This document shows positions 49,373 to 61,515 of a DNA stretch of 64,000 bases, piece after piece. How positions within the stretch are numbered: position 1 is the first letter of the stretch; each line of letters opens with the position of its first letter. A program made the translations under genes and the position numbers. Origin of the DNA: Microcebus murinus (taxonomy: Eukaryota > Chordata > Mammalia > Primates > Cheirogaleidae); assembly GCF_040939455.1 (NCBI RefSeq), contig NC_134106.1, positions 41,128,001-41,192,000 on the forward strand. The letters run 5' to 3'. Under the pieces are notes generated by a model that ran no database searches, had not been told where the DNA came from, and saw only the letters and a program-made list of their open reading frames with translations.

Positions 49373-51479
49373 GTAACCACTTTGGTTGTATCAAAAAAGC
49401 CATTGCATAGTACTGTCACATGAAGCTTTTAAATGGTTTAAACTAATTATATAAACCATTAATTCTGACTTACTTCAAAATAATAATTTAATACATAGAA
49501 TTGCTGGTATTTGAAATATGAATTGATCCATTAGAAGTATTTTTCTATTATATTAATAATTTTCAACTTTCTTAGTCAATTTCAGATTATGATTAACATT
49601 TCTGTTATTTCTTTTTTTCTCCCATTTAATCCCTCTCTTAACAATATAATGACCACTTCTTAGACCCTTTTAATACTCTCCTTGCATGAATATATTTCAA
49701 GTTTCCTATTTATAAGTTGAAATTCTTTAGATTGTTTAATTTGCAACTTAGTTGTTTGAAATTAACCTCTTAATCATTATCATCCTCTCTTTCTCCCTAA
49801 AATTGTAAGTATGGGCCTAGCATTTAATGATAACCATTTTCAATGTGAGCTGATTTTATCCAAGATGTTGCCCAAGGATGACACTTCTGAATGAATGCTT
49901 CATGCAAGGAATCATACAGATAATACCAATGTTGCCCAGAAAAATTAGTAAAAAAATAACCAAAATTCTTTCTGCTTAAACAAAGAGCTTGTTTTGATGT
50001 GAACAGAAAGAGAAAATGATATTTAATATTAGCTATGGTTGTATTCTAATATCTAATAAGTAATAACCTAGGATTAACTCACAAGATTTAACAATTATAC
50101 TTAATGACAGGTGAGTAAGAGATGTAGGAAGTATTTAAGTTTAGACCAAGATGCAACAAAAGTGAACCCAGCACAATCGGTTTGATAAAATGAAGCTTTT
50201 GATAAGCTTTGCTAATCAAAATTAAATTATTCCATATTTCTTTGAAGTAATTATAATACAATTTTCTGCTTTAATTAACTATCAGCTGTTTCAAACTTTG
50301 CTATCACAATTTATTTTATCCAAAAAAATGCTATAAGAAGAAATTATCAAAAGATTTTCAAGACAGATTTATAAACTTAATCTTTAAATTTATCTTATGC
50401 ATTTACATGCTTTCTTAGCATATAATTTTATTTTTGTTTTTAATGGATTGTTGACTCATCATTTAGCTTAAACATCACAATGTCCAATCTAACCTACAAG
50501 AGCTAAGTTATTTTAATGCATTTTTGAATAAATGACTATACAGACTTTAGCACAGACCACTGCACTAGTTATAGAAGATACACAGTGCATATAATATCTG
50601 ATTATCAATATAGCATTAAGGCAAAAGTAACTCTCAAGTTCTCCAAATAAATGCACAAGAAAGAGAAACTTGATAACTACCTAAAATGATCTTTCAACCT
50701 CAGAAGTTTCACTCAAAAGGTGAGCCTTGCTGCCTTCCACATAAAGAGTAGCTGAGCTTTTCACAAGTATTGCTGAATTTATCCATTCCTGAACCACATC
50801 TTAATTTTAGTCCAACTTATCCCTTGGCAAAACTTGTATTATTTTTGACATTCTTTAAAAAAAAAAAAAAAAGGTGTTTTTTGTTTTTGTTTTTTCTCTT
50901 GCTAGCCAAAGCTTTTCTAGGACATTCAGTGGTATCATGTTGTCTCTTAGACCATCCAGCTGGAAATTGCATAAGGTAAATTTTTCATTTATTATTGTAC
51001 TGATGATCTCTTTAATCTTTAAAGAGACTATTAGAAGGTTTTTAAAATTACTACTATTATTCAATTTCTTACTATCCTTAGGATTACTTTATCACAAATA
51101 TTATCACATGCTACTTTCTAGAATATAATTTTTATTACTCAAGTATAATAAAAATGTGATGCAAACTATCAATTTCTTCAGAAAAAAAGACCTACCTATG
51201 TACACAGCTAAACTCATACATTGTTACAGTGCTGAAACTGATAAAATAGGCAGTTAATAGAACTATTAATAGTATTGAAATAACTGCAGAAATCACTAGT
51301 GCAAAAGGCTCTTGGCATAGATTGTTTATGTCCCAGTCATTGATACTGTTTATAATAATATGAAATTCTAACTGCCAATAACCACTTCTTACATTCCCAA
51401 TTTAATCTTTTTTAGTATAGCTCTGAACACAGTATCTGGCCTATAATGATCACAAAATAAGTATTTACTCAACATTGAT
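49373..51479. other. Intronic stretch, no recognised element
   Basis: AT-rich. An A-run lies at about 50857-50872. Nothing else recognisable. Confidence 0.45.
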
Positions 51480-51640
51480 TGCATATTTACATCAACTCTG
51501 CCAGACAGGTTCTATTATTACCTTTATTTGATAGATAAGGAAACTGAGGCATGAAAATGTCACTTGCCCAAAGTTAGTCTGCTAAACTAATCATCTGAAG
51601 AATCCAGATTTGAATCCAGATCTATCTCCCAAATATGTTC
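51480..51640 (-). mobile_element. MIR SINE
   Basis: 'tgatagataaggaaactgag-gcatgaaaatgtcacttgcc', 'agatttgaatccagatctat' match reverse MIR. Confidence 0.75.
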
Positions 51641-52009
51641 TCTTAACAACTACTATTTTATATTGCTTTTGAGAAGAAGAAATCCAAGAAATAGGTAATT
51701 CCCAATGATAAAATCTGTTTAAGAACATAGAAAATTAGAACCCCTCACTAACTTCATAAAATTAAAATGATTAAAATTACAATCCCTCCAATTTCATAAA
51801 ATTAGAACTTTCTTATACAAAAGCTAGTGAAAAGTAGCACACACAAAAAAGTCCATAGACCAATTTATATTACAATCATAGTTAGAAAAACCTTAGTTGA
51901 CATATTCCCTACTCCCTGTATTCAATAATACATAAATGAATAATATGCTATGATAGAGATGGCTACTGCATGTAGTTTCATTTACTGTGAGTCAATCCTT
52001 ATGTCATAC
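51641..52009. other. Intronic stretch, no recognised element
   Basis: Contains the imprecise duplication 'cataaaattaaaa / cataaaattagaa' near 51755-51806. Nothing else. Confidence 0.4.
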
Positions 52010-52135
52010 TTTATATAATAAGCAATTTTAGCTCTGCAACTCTGAAATAATTAAGATAATTTTACAAATGAATAAATGTGGCACAAATGTACATAGTCAC
52101 TAAGTGTGAACCTAGGAATCAAACCTGGCCCTTTT
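52010..52135 (-). mobile_element. MIR SINE fragment
   Basis: 'aattttacaaatgaataaat-gtggcac', 'catagtcactaagtgtgaac', 'aatcaaacctggcc' match reverse MIR. Confidence 0.5.
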
Positions 52136-52834
52136 TTACTTTAAATGTCATATATGACCAGATAAAGCACATTTCAAAAATTGTGAGATGTTTCAGAATT
52201 AGTAAATGTACTCATTGGGACAAATAAAACCAAAATACATTGTTAAGATGGATTCTGTAAATTCAATAAGCAGTTTTGATTGTAAAACAATCACCTAGTA
52301 AAGCAGAAAAACATTCCTTAACATGATAAAACTGACTCCATCTTAAATCAACTGCCAACACCATACTTAACACTAAAACCATTCCATAAAAGAAATAAAT
52401 TTTTACATCATCACCATGTTTTAGCTTTGTTTTAAACACATCACTCAATGAAATATGACAGGACATGAAAACAGTAGTTTAAATTACTGGAAAAAATGAA
52501 GAAAGCAATAACACACTACTACCTACTAAACTGCAACCACACTGTTATATGCAAGAAAAAAAATTAAATAAAACAAAAGTGATAGTCTTTGGAAAACCAT
52601 TCTAACAATGAAACCATCAAACATAAAGGCATACTTCTCATAAGGAGTTGCAAATACATTCAATAAAATACTTTAGAATAAAAAGTAAAATGTAAGTTTA
52701 ATGAAAGTATATGAATATTTTTTGGCAAATGTTTCTAAATGTGGACTTTGGATGATGGGAACATTGAGGGCCTATTATGTTATTTTCTCTATTTGTGCTA
52801 GAAAATTTCTGTAATACAAAGAATCAACACTGGT
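52136..52834. other. Intronic stretch, no recognised element
   Basis: Nothing recognisable. Confidence 0.4.
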
Positions 52835-52990
52835 AGCCTGAGAACCAAGAGAACTGCAGTTTTTGTCCCTAACTATATTTGTAATCTTGAACAAATTACA
52901 TAACTCCTCTCATTTCAATTTCCTCATTTAGTGTGTCTTTTTCTAGATCATCCTTTTCAGTTCTGTAATTCTATTCTATTTTCAGTTGCT
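52835..52990 (+). mobile_element. MIR SINE
   Basis: 'gagaaccaagagaactgcag', 'taatcttgaacaaattacat-aactcctctc', 'tcaatttcctcatttagtg' match forward MIR. Confidence 0.6.
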
Positions 52991-53857
52991 TAATTTTCAT
53001 ATACTTTAATATATTTTAATTCATAATGGCTCAATTGGTGATAATCACTAGTAAGTAATACATTAAAAATTTAGCCCCAAACCAACAAAAATGGCATTGT
53101 TATAACTTCATCATAGCATACTCTCTCTGCCTTCTTTGAAATTTAAAAATGTTTCTTTACTTAGGTTGTGGGATTCTCCTAGGTTTATTGAACTATTGAA
53201 TTCTGCCTTGCTTTAAGAGCTCTTTCAAAAAATAAGAAAAGAAAAAGAAATAATCAACTCTGGCCTCTTCTGGGATGCTGAGATGCCTTGACAGCAATTA
53301 CTGCAGCAGAGACTGGTGAGGACCCTACATTCACAGCTGATGTTTTCTATCAAAATTGCAGCTACATTCACTTTGGTTGAGGCCAGGGGACTATATTTAG
53401 ATAGTATAAATGTATCTAGGGAGCAATCTTTCACGTTTATTTGTAGAGTGGGTTTATTTTTATTTATTGATGTCACACAAAATGATGTTTCCTGGGTTTC
53501 TGTATATAACCTATCAGAAAATAAAGATAGTTTAGAACACAAAGTAAGAATATATTCTGTATGATTATATTGACAGTGGTTTCGATTTATATGCAATTAT
53601 ACTTGCATGATGTTGATGCAGTGAACACAAGGCACCTATGTTTACTATGTAAAGGGAACCTTTGTTAAGCATACTGGAGATGGCATGGGGATATGGGAGT
53701 CTCTTATCCTTCCTGTCAAGCTAAGGCCAATGTTTAATGCAAGAAGCAAGATGGACACAAGAAAAGCAATAATTATCACCAAGAGAACATCAGATATCCC
53801 TTCTCACTTAGAAATAAAGAACTTTGAAACAGCAAATCCCTAGTTTACATAACCTTC
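52991..53857. other. Intronic stretch, no recognised element
   Basis: Overlapping 82- and 123-codon frames on opposite strands (53225-53596) are not recognisable proteins. Confidence 0.4.
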
Positions 53858-53870
53858 AAAATAAAAAACA

Positions 53871-54177
53871 GGCCGGGCGCAGTGGCTCACGCCTGTAATC
53901 CTAGCACTCTGGGAGGCCGAGGCGGGCAGATTGCTTGAGGTCAGGAGTTCGAAAGCAGCCTGAGCAAGAGCGAGACCCTGTCTCCACTATAAATAGAAAG
54001 AAATTAATTGGCCAACTAATATATATAGAAAAAAATTGTAGTCCCAGCTACTCGGGAGGCTGAGGCAGGAGGATCACTTGAGCCCAGGAGTTTGAGGTTG
54101 CTGTGAGCTAGGCTGATGCCACAGCACTCACTCTAGCCTGGGAAACAAAGTGAGACTCTGTCTCTAAATAAATAAAT
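53871..54177 (+). mobile_element. Lemur-type Alu SINE with right-arm deletion
   Basis: Starts GGCCGGGCGCAGTGGCTCAC. The beginning of the right arm (the 'agccgggcatggtggc..atgcc' part) is missing: the linker 'atatatagaaaaaaattg' joins directly to 'tagtcccagctactcggg'. The tail is (AAAT)n. Duplication AAATAAAAAACA at 53859-53870 and 54178-54189. Confidence 0.95.
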
Positions 54178-54189
54178 AAATAAAAAACA

Positions 54190-54794
54190 ATTCAAGTCTA
54201 ATTCGTTTCCCAACTTTACAGATAGGGGGTGTGTGTGCACATATTAATAAATTTTAGGCAATGAAAAATTGCACATAAATGGAGGGGCTGATTTGAGTTC
54301 CTCTTTTTGTCTTGTTTCTCCATTACTGGATAATAGTGGTTACCAAATATAATTTAATAGCATAGCTGAGTAAATATTTCCCCCCTAGGTTTTAATTTAG
54401 ACTATACAATGTATATTGTACTCTTTCACATTACTAGTCATAAAAATTTTCTATTGTTCCCTCATTGGTAGTTTGAGAGAATGCCCATAAACTGAATTTC
54501 CTTTTAAAAAATCAGCACTAAAAGATAAAAATGTCAACATCTTTTGCCTTTCATTTCCTTTCCCTCAGACTTATGAATTGACTCCCATTAGGTATGATGC
54601 TTTATTTTCATTTTACTTGCTCAGATTATTTAAAACTTTAAATTGCAAATGATTTTATCTTGGAGACCATAAACAAAGGAAATTTTAGGATTTCTCTTGG
54701 TCCGTTATTTTAGATTGCCCCATGATGCACCAGGGACAACATGAAAAAACAAGAAAGAATTTGCCAATGACTCTTAAAATACTCAATAATAAAA
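54190..54794. other. Intronic stretch, no recognised element
   Basis: Nothing recognisable. Confidence 0.4.
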
Positions 54795-54995
54795 TAATAA
54801 AAATCTTAGAATTGGGAAATGATCTTAGGCCCAAACTCTCAGCAGATGCAGAAAGCTGTAACTAATAGGTCACTTAAGTTCAACTTGAAGCCTGCCAGTG
54901 ATCTTACTACTTCTCAAAGTAGCCTATTCTTATTCAAAACCCTTTCCAATTTAAAGTTACCTCTCTTTCATGGGTCTGCACCATGGATAGTAATA
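54795..54995 (+). mobile_element. L3/CR1-like LINE fragment
   Basis: 'aatcttagaattgggaaatg-atcttaggcccaaac' and 'acttctcaaagtagcctatt' resemble the L3/CR1 tail. Weak call. Confidence 0.35.
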
Positions 54996-56204
54996 ATCTG
55001 TACATGTTTCACATAGTATAACCCTATGCCTATTTAAAAACAATTATTTGGGTCACTTTTTTTCTGTCTTATCCTCAGCTACTAAGATCTTCTGCTGGAA
55101 AATCATCTTTCATTCTTTGTCAATCTTTAAGTTTTTCTAACCATTCACTTTTCATATATCAAGTTTATTGATAAATTTAGAATCTAACAGATTCTAAATT
55201 TATTGTATTGCAACAATACACTAACTTAAATGTAACATGTAAGATAGATACTAAATAGTGTACTACCTTCCTTAATTAAGAAAATATTCTTCCATCAACA
55301 TTATCTATGCTTTTGAATAGCTGCACTCACTAGTTGCTGATCTGAGCTTTTAGTAAACTAGTATATGCAGGCCTTTGCATACTGTTCCTTAGCTATTTAT
55401 TCTTGTGGATTTGAAAATGCAATTATAGGAATTTAACCACCCCTCCATATCTTCCATCTGTGTTGACTTTGCTCAAATCTTCTTCTTCATCCAAAATGCT
55501 CTCCTCTCTGCTATATGAAACACTAACTTTATCTTGGCCTCAAACTTATTTGGATCCATGTTACCTTCACTAGTCTACCAGACCAGTCTGCTTGATGAAG
55601 ACATCTAAATATGAGACGAACAACCCAAATTTCTTTCTTCACCTGTCATACCATCTCACCTAAGAAGAACTCTTCCTTGTTTAGCCTTCTCCAGTAAACA
55701 AAAGTAAACCTGTGTTACAAATGGCTCTTCTTCTTCTGGCTTTACTCTCGATGAGTCTGCATTTACCGGCTCACTGAAATGTACGTGTGCGCATGTGTGT
55801 GTCTAAATATTTTTGTTTTGCAGGCATCCTTTGAAATAATGCTTCAGGTATTTTGAGTTTTGAGCTCTTTTGTGGAGACAGAATTCTATGAGGCAGCAGG
55901 GGCTTGGTCACTGTTTTGATACGCAGTGTAAGACTCAGAGTCAAATGTGCTTCAGCGTGTGTCTCGGTCCCATGTGAAGTAAGCCATTGCTTTCTCTACT
56001 AAAATTGGGCATGAAAATCATACCTGCCTCAGAAGTCTAGTAAGGATTACATAAGAGATTTTTTAAATGTTTAAAATAATATCTAGATCAAATTAAGTAC
56101 TCAACAAATATAATCTATTAATATATTTATGTCTTTATACCTTTTCTAGATATAAAATTATCATCAAAAGAAATAGCAATTTGGGGGGGGGGAGGTTTGG
56201 AACA
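54996..56204. other. Intronic stretch with tandem hairpins
   Basis: Contains two adjacent perfect hairpins at 55171-55220, listed separately. Otherwise AT-rich intron; some L2-like pyrimidine-rich sequence near 55470-55560 that I cannot support firmly. Confidence 0.4.
55171..55220. repeat. Two tandem perfect inverted repeats
   Basis: First: ATAAATTTAGAATCT, loop AAC, AGATTCTAAATTTAT (15-bp arms, 55171-55203). Second, starting one base later: TGTATTG, loop CAA, CAATACA (7-bp arms, 55204-55220). No transposon assignment. Confidence 0.95.
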
Positions 56205-56730
56205 CAAGGCATCTGATGCCTATGCCATTTCTTTTGCCAGTATCGGGGATGCTGCTTCCCCTCTCATTGCTCATATTTTCAAATATTCAAGTCCTATCTT
56301 TCTTCTGATGTTAAGTCCAAGTGCTACCTCTTCTACAATGTCTTCCCTGAGATTTCTTTCTGAAGCCCTCATTCCCCTTGGACATAACTCTTGCTAGGTG
56401 GGGATCCGGAGGCTGAGGGATTTTTTAAACCCATGGCTGAAACCTCATTATCTGGCATGAAGCCAGGACCACAGTAGGTGCTTTACAAATCTGTTAGATG
56501 ATTCAATGACTCCCCCCGCCCAAGCCATAATTAATTTCTTCCTCCTCTAATTTTGTACATTCTATTACACATAACTATTTGCTAGGCACCACAATCATTT
56601 ACTAATAAGCCTCGTATGCCCTTCAGGACTATATAGCTTTTTGTATACATCTATGTCAAATTGACCTTTGGCTACATCACAATGCCTCAGCACACCATAA
56701 ACACTCAAAAATATTTTTCAATTAATAGTA
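56205..56730 (+). mobile_element. L2 LINE 3' fragment
   Basis: 'catttcttttgccagtatcg', 'agtccaagtgctacctcttc', 'gtcttccctgagatttcttt' (L2: cttccctgacc), 'aatttcttcctcctctaatt', 'cttcaggactatatagct', 'cagcacaccataaacactca'. Confidence 0.6.
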
Positions 56731-57302
56731 TCTGCTTTTTGCTATTGCTCCAGTATTTTTGTTGTCCTTGAAAGTTTCAAAATCTATACCAGAAAATAAT
56801 TAACCATAACTTTCCTCTGTCTGAGATATCTGTTCTATAATCCAATGACAACAACTCTATCTAAACAGCTGATCTACCTATAACTCCCTCAACTCTGAAA
56901 AACCTATGGAAAGTTATGTCCAATTCTAGAGAAATCTTTTGGCTATCTTTTTGTGACTTTCTTTGTCTTTGACACTTATATATAATTCAGTAAGTATGTT
57001 AAAGAGTGAGACAGAAGGAGAATCATATTAATATAATTTGTATGAAGTCTTGCCTCATACTACTAGTTTTGGACCTTCCCATGGAACTCCTACATTTCAG
57101 ATATTATATGGAAATGAAGTCTGTTAGACATTAATCATTCAATTGGTCAATTAGTCATTACTGAGTATATCTATGCCTGCAGGAGACAATGTGGGGTGCT
57201 ATGGAAGATACACAACAAACTCAGGATCTGTTCCCTGTTTTGAAGGGAAGGTCCACATACAAGTACATACACATCAATGCGAGGCAATCTAGAAACTGAA
57301 CC
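56731..57302. other. Intronic stretch, no recognised element
   Basis: Nothing recognisable. Confidence 0.4.
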
Positions 57303-58420
57303 CCAAAATTGCAGAAGAAAAGTACACACTGACTAGGAGAAAAATACTTGCAAAAGATATATGTGATGAAGTATGTGATCCAATAATACAGAAAAACAAA
57401 AACAAAAAAACTTCTTAAACCTCAACCATAAAAAAACAACCAGATTAAAAAAATGGGCAAAATACATGACCTTACCAAGGAAGATATACAGATGGCACAT
57501 ATACTTGTGAAAGATGCCCAACATCATATATCATTAGCGAACTGCAAATTGAAAGGCTATTTTACTATAAACGTATTAGAATTCTAGACTAAAATCTGGA
57601 ACACTGACAACACCAAATGCTGGTGAGAACATGGAGCAACAGGAACTCTCATTCATTGCCAGTGGGAATGCCAAATGTTACAGCCACTTCGGAAGACATT
57701 TTGGCAGTTTCTTGCAAAACTAAATATACTCTTATTATATGATCCAGCAATTAAGTTCCTTGGTATTTACCCAAAAGCACTGAAAACTTATGTCCACACC
57801 AAGCCTGTAAACGGATGTTTATAGCAACTTTATTCATAATTGCCAAAACTTGTAAGCAACCAAGATGTCTTTCAGTAGCTGAATGAATGCAAACTATGGT
57901 ACATCCAGACAATGGAATTTAATTCAGTACTAAAAAAAAGAAATAGGGTATCAAGCCATGAAAAGACATATGGGGGGGGGAACCTTAAATGAATATTACA
58001 AAGTGCAAGAAACCAATCTGAGAAAGCTACACACTGTATGATTTCAAGTATGTAACATTCTGGAAAAGGCAAAACCATGGAGGCAGTAAAAAGATCAGTG
58101 GTTGCCAGGAGCTGGTGGGGTGGGAGGGATAAACAACCAAAACACAGAGCATTTTTAGGTCAGTGAAACTACTTTATGTGATATTATAATAGTGAATACA
58201 AGTGAATACATGTGTTAAAACCACAGAATGAACAACAAGGGTGAACCCTAATGTAAACTATGGTCTTTGAGAGATAATGATGTGTCATCATAGGTTCTGG
58301 TATGAGATGTTAATAGTGGGAGAGACTGTATGTGTGTGGGTCAGGAGACATATGGAAAATTTCTGTACCTTCCAATCAATTTTGTTGTGAACCTAAAACT
58401 ACTCTAAAAAATAAACTCTC
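57303..58420 (+). mobile_element. Old L1M-type LINE, ORF2 end plus 3' UTR
   Basis: Forward L1: 'aaatgggcaaaatacatgac', 'tgctggtgagaacatggagc', 'tcattgccagtgggaatgcc', 'gatccagcaattaagttcct', 'ggtatttacccaaaagcact', 'ctttattcataattgccaaa', 'actatggtacatccagacaa', then 3' UTR 'gatcagtggttgccaggagc-tggtg', 'ccctaatgtaaactatggtc' and end 'ctctaaaaaataaactctc'. Many stops; not coding. Confidence 0.9.
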
Positions 58421-58654
58421 TTATAAAGTATATATATTGTGTGTATATATATACACACATATACATTTATCAAAGTTGATTAAAAGTCTTTTTTAAAAAA
58501 AGTACAATAGGATCACAGAAGGAACAAATTTCTGAGGATGCTCAGGGTTCACCCAAGATTGGATAATACCAACAAGAATTAATGGTCCTTGAACACTGAC
58601 TCTGAACCTGGAATAAGCAGCTGGAATAAGAACCTGGAATAAGAACCTGGTCTA

Positions 58655-58825
58655 AGCAGCTGATAGGCACTTTCTCATTTAATCCCCACAACAAACTATT
58701 AAAGCAAGTACCATTATTATCTTCATTTTATATTTGGCTGGAGACTTCTAATGGTGAATATCAAGGTCACAGAACGAGTGTGTAGTGTGAATCCAGGGCC
58801 TGTCTGACTGTACAGCCTGGGGTTA
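58655..58825 (-). mobile_element. MIR SINE
   Basis: 'tcatttaatccccacaacaa', 'taccattattatcttcattt', 'gtgaatccagggcctgtctg-actg' match reverse MIR. Confidence 0.65.
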
Positions 58826-61392
58826 ACCAACACCAAATACTACCCGTTTTGATTAAACAAAACAAAAACAAAAAACTAAAATGCAGGTGAACAAAAGCAA
58901 CAGCAAGAGAAATCCAGGCAAGAGAAATAAGATTCACTTCTGGAAACTTTGCAATCTATGACAATTTTATATTCATTTATTTTTATTTAACATTTCTTAA
59001 AAATTGGTAGTATATCTCTAATATGAACAGAAGTGATAGTCTTTCTGTTACATAAGAATTACATACATATGTATATTTATATTCAATTTATAAGTAGTCT
59101 GTCTTATTAAAATAACTTATAAAGGAGAAATGATTTTCATAATAAATTTTCATAGGGTCAATCTTGGGGCTAAGCAATTATATTTGCTATCGTTTTAATA
59201 GTAGTAGTTAGATTTTGTGCCTAATTGATTTCTGAACCTTTCTAAATGTGCCTGAAGACATAGCTTGACATTCTCCTAAGTCTCAATCTCTCTCTTTTTT
59301 AAATAGTAACTAATAATATTTCATATAAGGCAAACACATTGCAGGCTGAAGGAATAATTGCTTGTATCTCTTGCTGGGGTACTGTAAAAAGCTATGCAAT
59401 TTTTGTTGATCTTCCACTAGCTTGTCTACAGCAATTGAAGTTTATCAGAAAGATTTATGACACAGCATTGCAGGCTCTAATAAATAACTTAGGGAAGCTG
59501 GGAAAACTCACTAAAATTGAAGTTATTATCTGAACCTCCTAGGGGTAATTAGAGATAGAACCTCAAGTGTTAAGTCAGCAGTAAGAAACACAACAAATTA
59601 TCAATTAAAGCCTGCATCTAGGTTTGGGGAATGAAGAGTGGGGGAAAGAAAAGATTTGCAATGAAAAGAAATCATACATTCAGACATGAGAGCCAGAGAG
59701 TAGTCCTCAAAAGCATTTCATGAACTATCTGGGGATGTTACTGAGAGGGTCAGATCTCTACCAGAAAAGGATACCCTGAGGGATTCTCAAAGTTACTAAA
59801 AGTATGCTGCATATCTAAAAGAGGAACACTTGAACATCTACAGATGAGGGGCTTCAGTTAAGTAAGGAAAACCTCTGCTTCTTCCCCATGTCTCCTCTTC
59901 TGAGGAAAGGGCAAAATCCTCTTCCCTCAACACAACTTTTTGACTCTGGCATTTCGAGATATTTTCAGGCAAATCAAGTTAACAGCTTTTAAAAGTCTGC
60001 AGTATGAATGAGGCAGCCACTGCTCAAATATAGGACTGTAGCTAATGCCATTCATAGAGTTGTTTTTTCTTAAATATTTCTGATTTCATGCTGCTTTTTT
60101 CCTGAGATGCATCCATCTGAAGATGAAGATGACTTAAAAATCCCTGCTCCTATCTGCATATAATGGAAAGAGGTAATGTGATATAGAAAGGAGCTAATTT
60201 TTTTCATGGGTTTCTTAACTGAGTCACAAAAATAACAGAACATTGCCTCTGTGTACATGTGCACATATGTTTAATGTATGTGTATATGAAAAGCCTTGGG
60301 AATAAAGTGAGAAGTAGACATTTTCAGAATGTTTGGTGATTATTTTTATCAGAATCTGTTTAGATAAGAAAATAAGAACTGAAAGTGGACATACACTAAA
60401 ACATTTTCAGCCCATATCTTGCTGCTTTCATGTTGAAAATTGAGGACCATAAAACAATAAATACCCGTTAGATTTATGGAGTTCCTTTCAGTCAGCAAAA
60501 TCCCCAAAGTATTGTGCACAATAACAGCAACTTTTGAATTACAAAATTATTAGGGTTTCCCATGAAAATTCTTGAACCAAGAGATAAGGAGAATGGGTAA
60601 TAAAAAGAGCTGAAAGGGATTTTCCACACCCTGCTTCTCAATCCATAATTTAAATACAGGCATAAACTGAATAAGCAATACAGGCATCTGTGTGCAGCAT
60701 ACATTTGAGCCTGAAAGGTAGAAGGCAGTGTGGAAAATATGTTTTTAATATAGCATATGATTCAGAATAGACAAACACCAAAGATGATTTATAAGACCAA
60801 ATATTAAATGATTACACCTTCTTCCAAAAATCATTTCTTGCTATGTGACTCCAAAAGAAAAAAAAAAAAAAAAAAAAAAAGAACAATCTGCTTTAGGTAG
60901 TATTTTAAGCAATAGACTAGTGTGTATGTCTTCACACAGTCACCAGAAGAGTTTCAATGAGTACTTCTCACCGATTCAGTGAGCCAAATCATAAAGCCTC
61001 AGGCTGTCAGGAAAAAGAAAAAATTCAACTGTAAATTTTGACAAGAATGTGACAAAAATATATAAGATACATTCACCAGTATTTCTATTGTGAAAAATAC
61101 TAGAATTTGCCCATGGCCTCTATTGCTGATAAATTTAATATAATTACTTTTTTATGGTATTGTCTAGACTCTACAGTATTGGCAGAATTTTTGTTACAAG
61201 TCTACGCTGGAAATAAAGACCAAGGTGTTCTTCCTTCTACTGTTGATCTTCCAAGAGAATATGATAGTGGTTTAACAAATGAATGTGAAGATAAAGGTGT
61301 TCATGAGAAAATGCAGAAGCAAAGTCTTGGTGTTATGCTTAACAGAATATGTCTTTCAGTGAAAATACAGAAAAGCAGGATGGTGGGCAAGG
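58826..61392. other. Intronic stretch with poly-A run
   Basis: Unique-looking AT-rich intron. A long A-run is at 60858-60880. 61107-61392 carries an unexplained open frame (see findings). Confidence 0.4.
60858..60880 (+). repeat. Poly-A tract
   Basis: 23 consecutive A; no SINE body upstream that I recognise. Confidence 0.9.
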
Positions 61393-61515
61393 CCTTCTCA
61401 AACTTTAATGTGCTTGTGAGTCACCTGGGAATCTTGTTAAAATACAGATTCTGATTCAGTAGATCTGCGGTGGGCCTAAGTTTCTGCGTTTCTCATAAGC
61501 TTCTAGGTGATGTAT
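61393..61515 (+). mobile_element. MER5-type hAT DNA transposon fragment
   Basis: 'tctcaaactttaatgtgctt', 'gagtcacctgggaatcttgt', 'aaaatacagattctgattca', 'gtagatctgcggtgggccta' match MER5A/B in order. The right end is lost. Confidence 0.88.

Noticed and set aside
53225..53596. Overlapping 82- and 123-codon frames on both strands
   Set aside because: Overlap on opposite strands with no recognisable protein; typical of chance.
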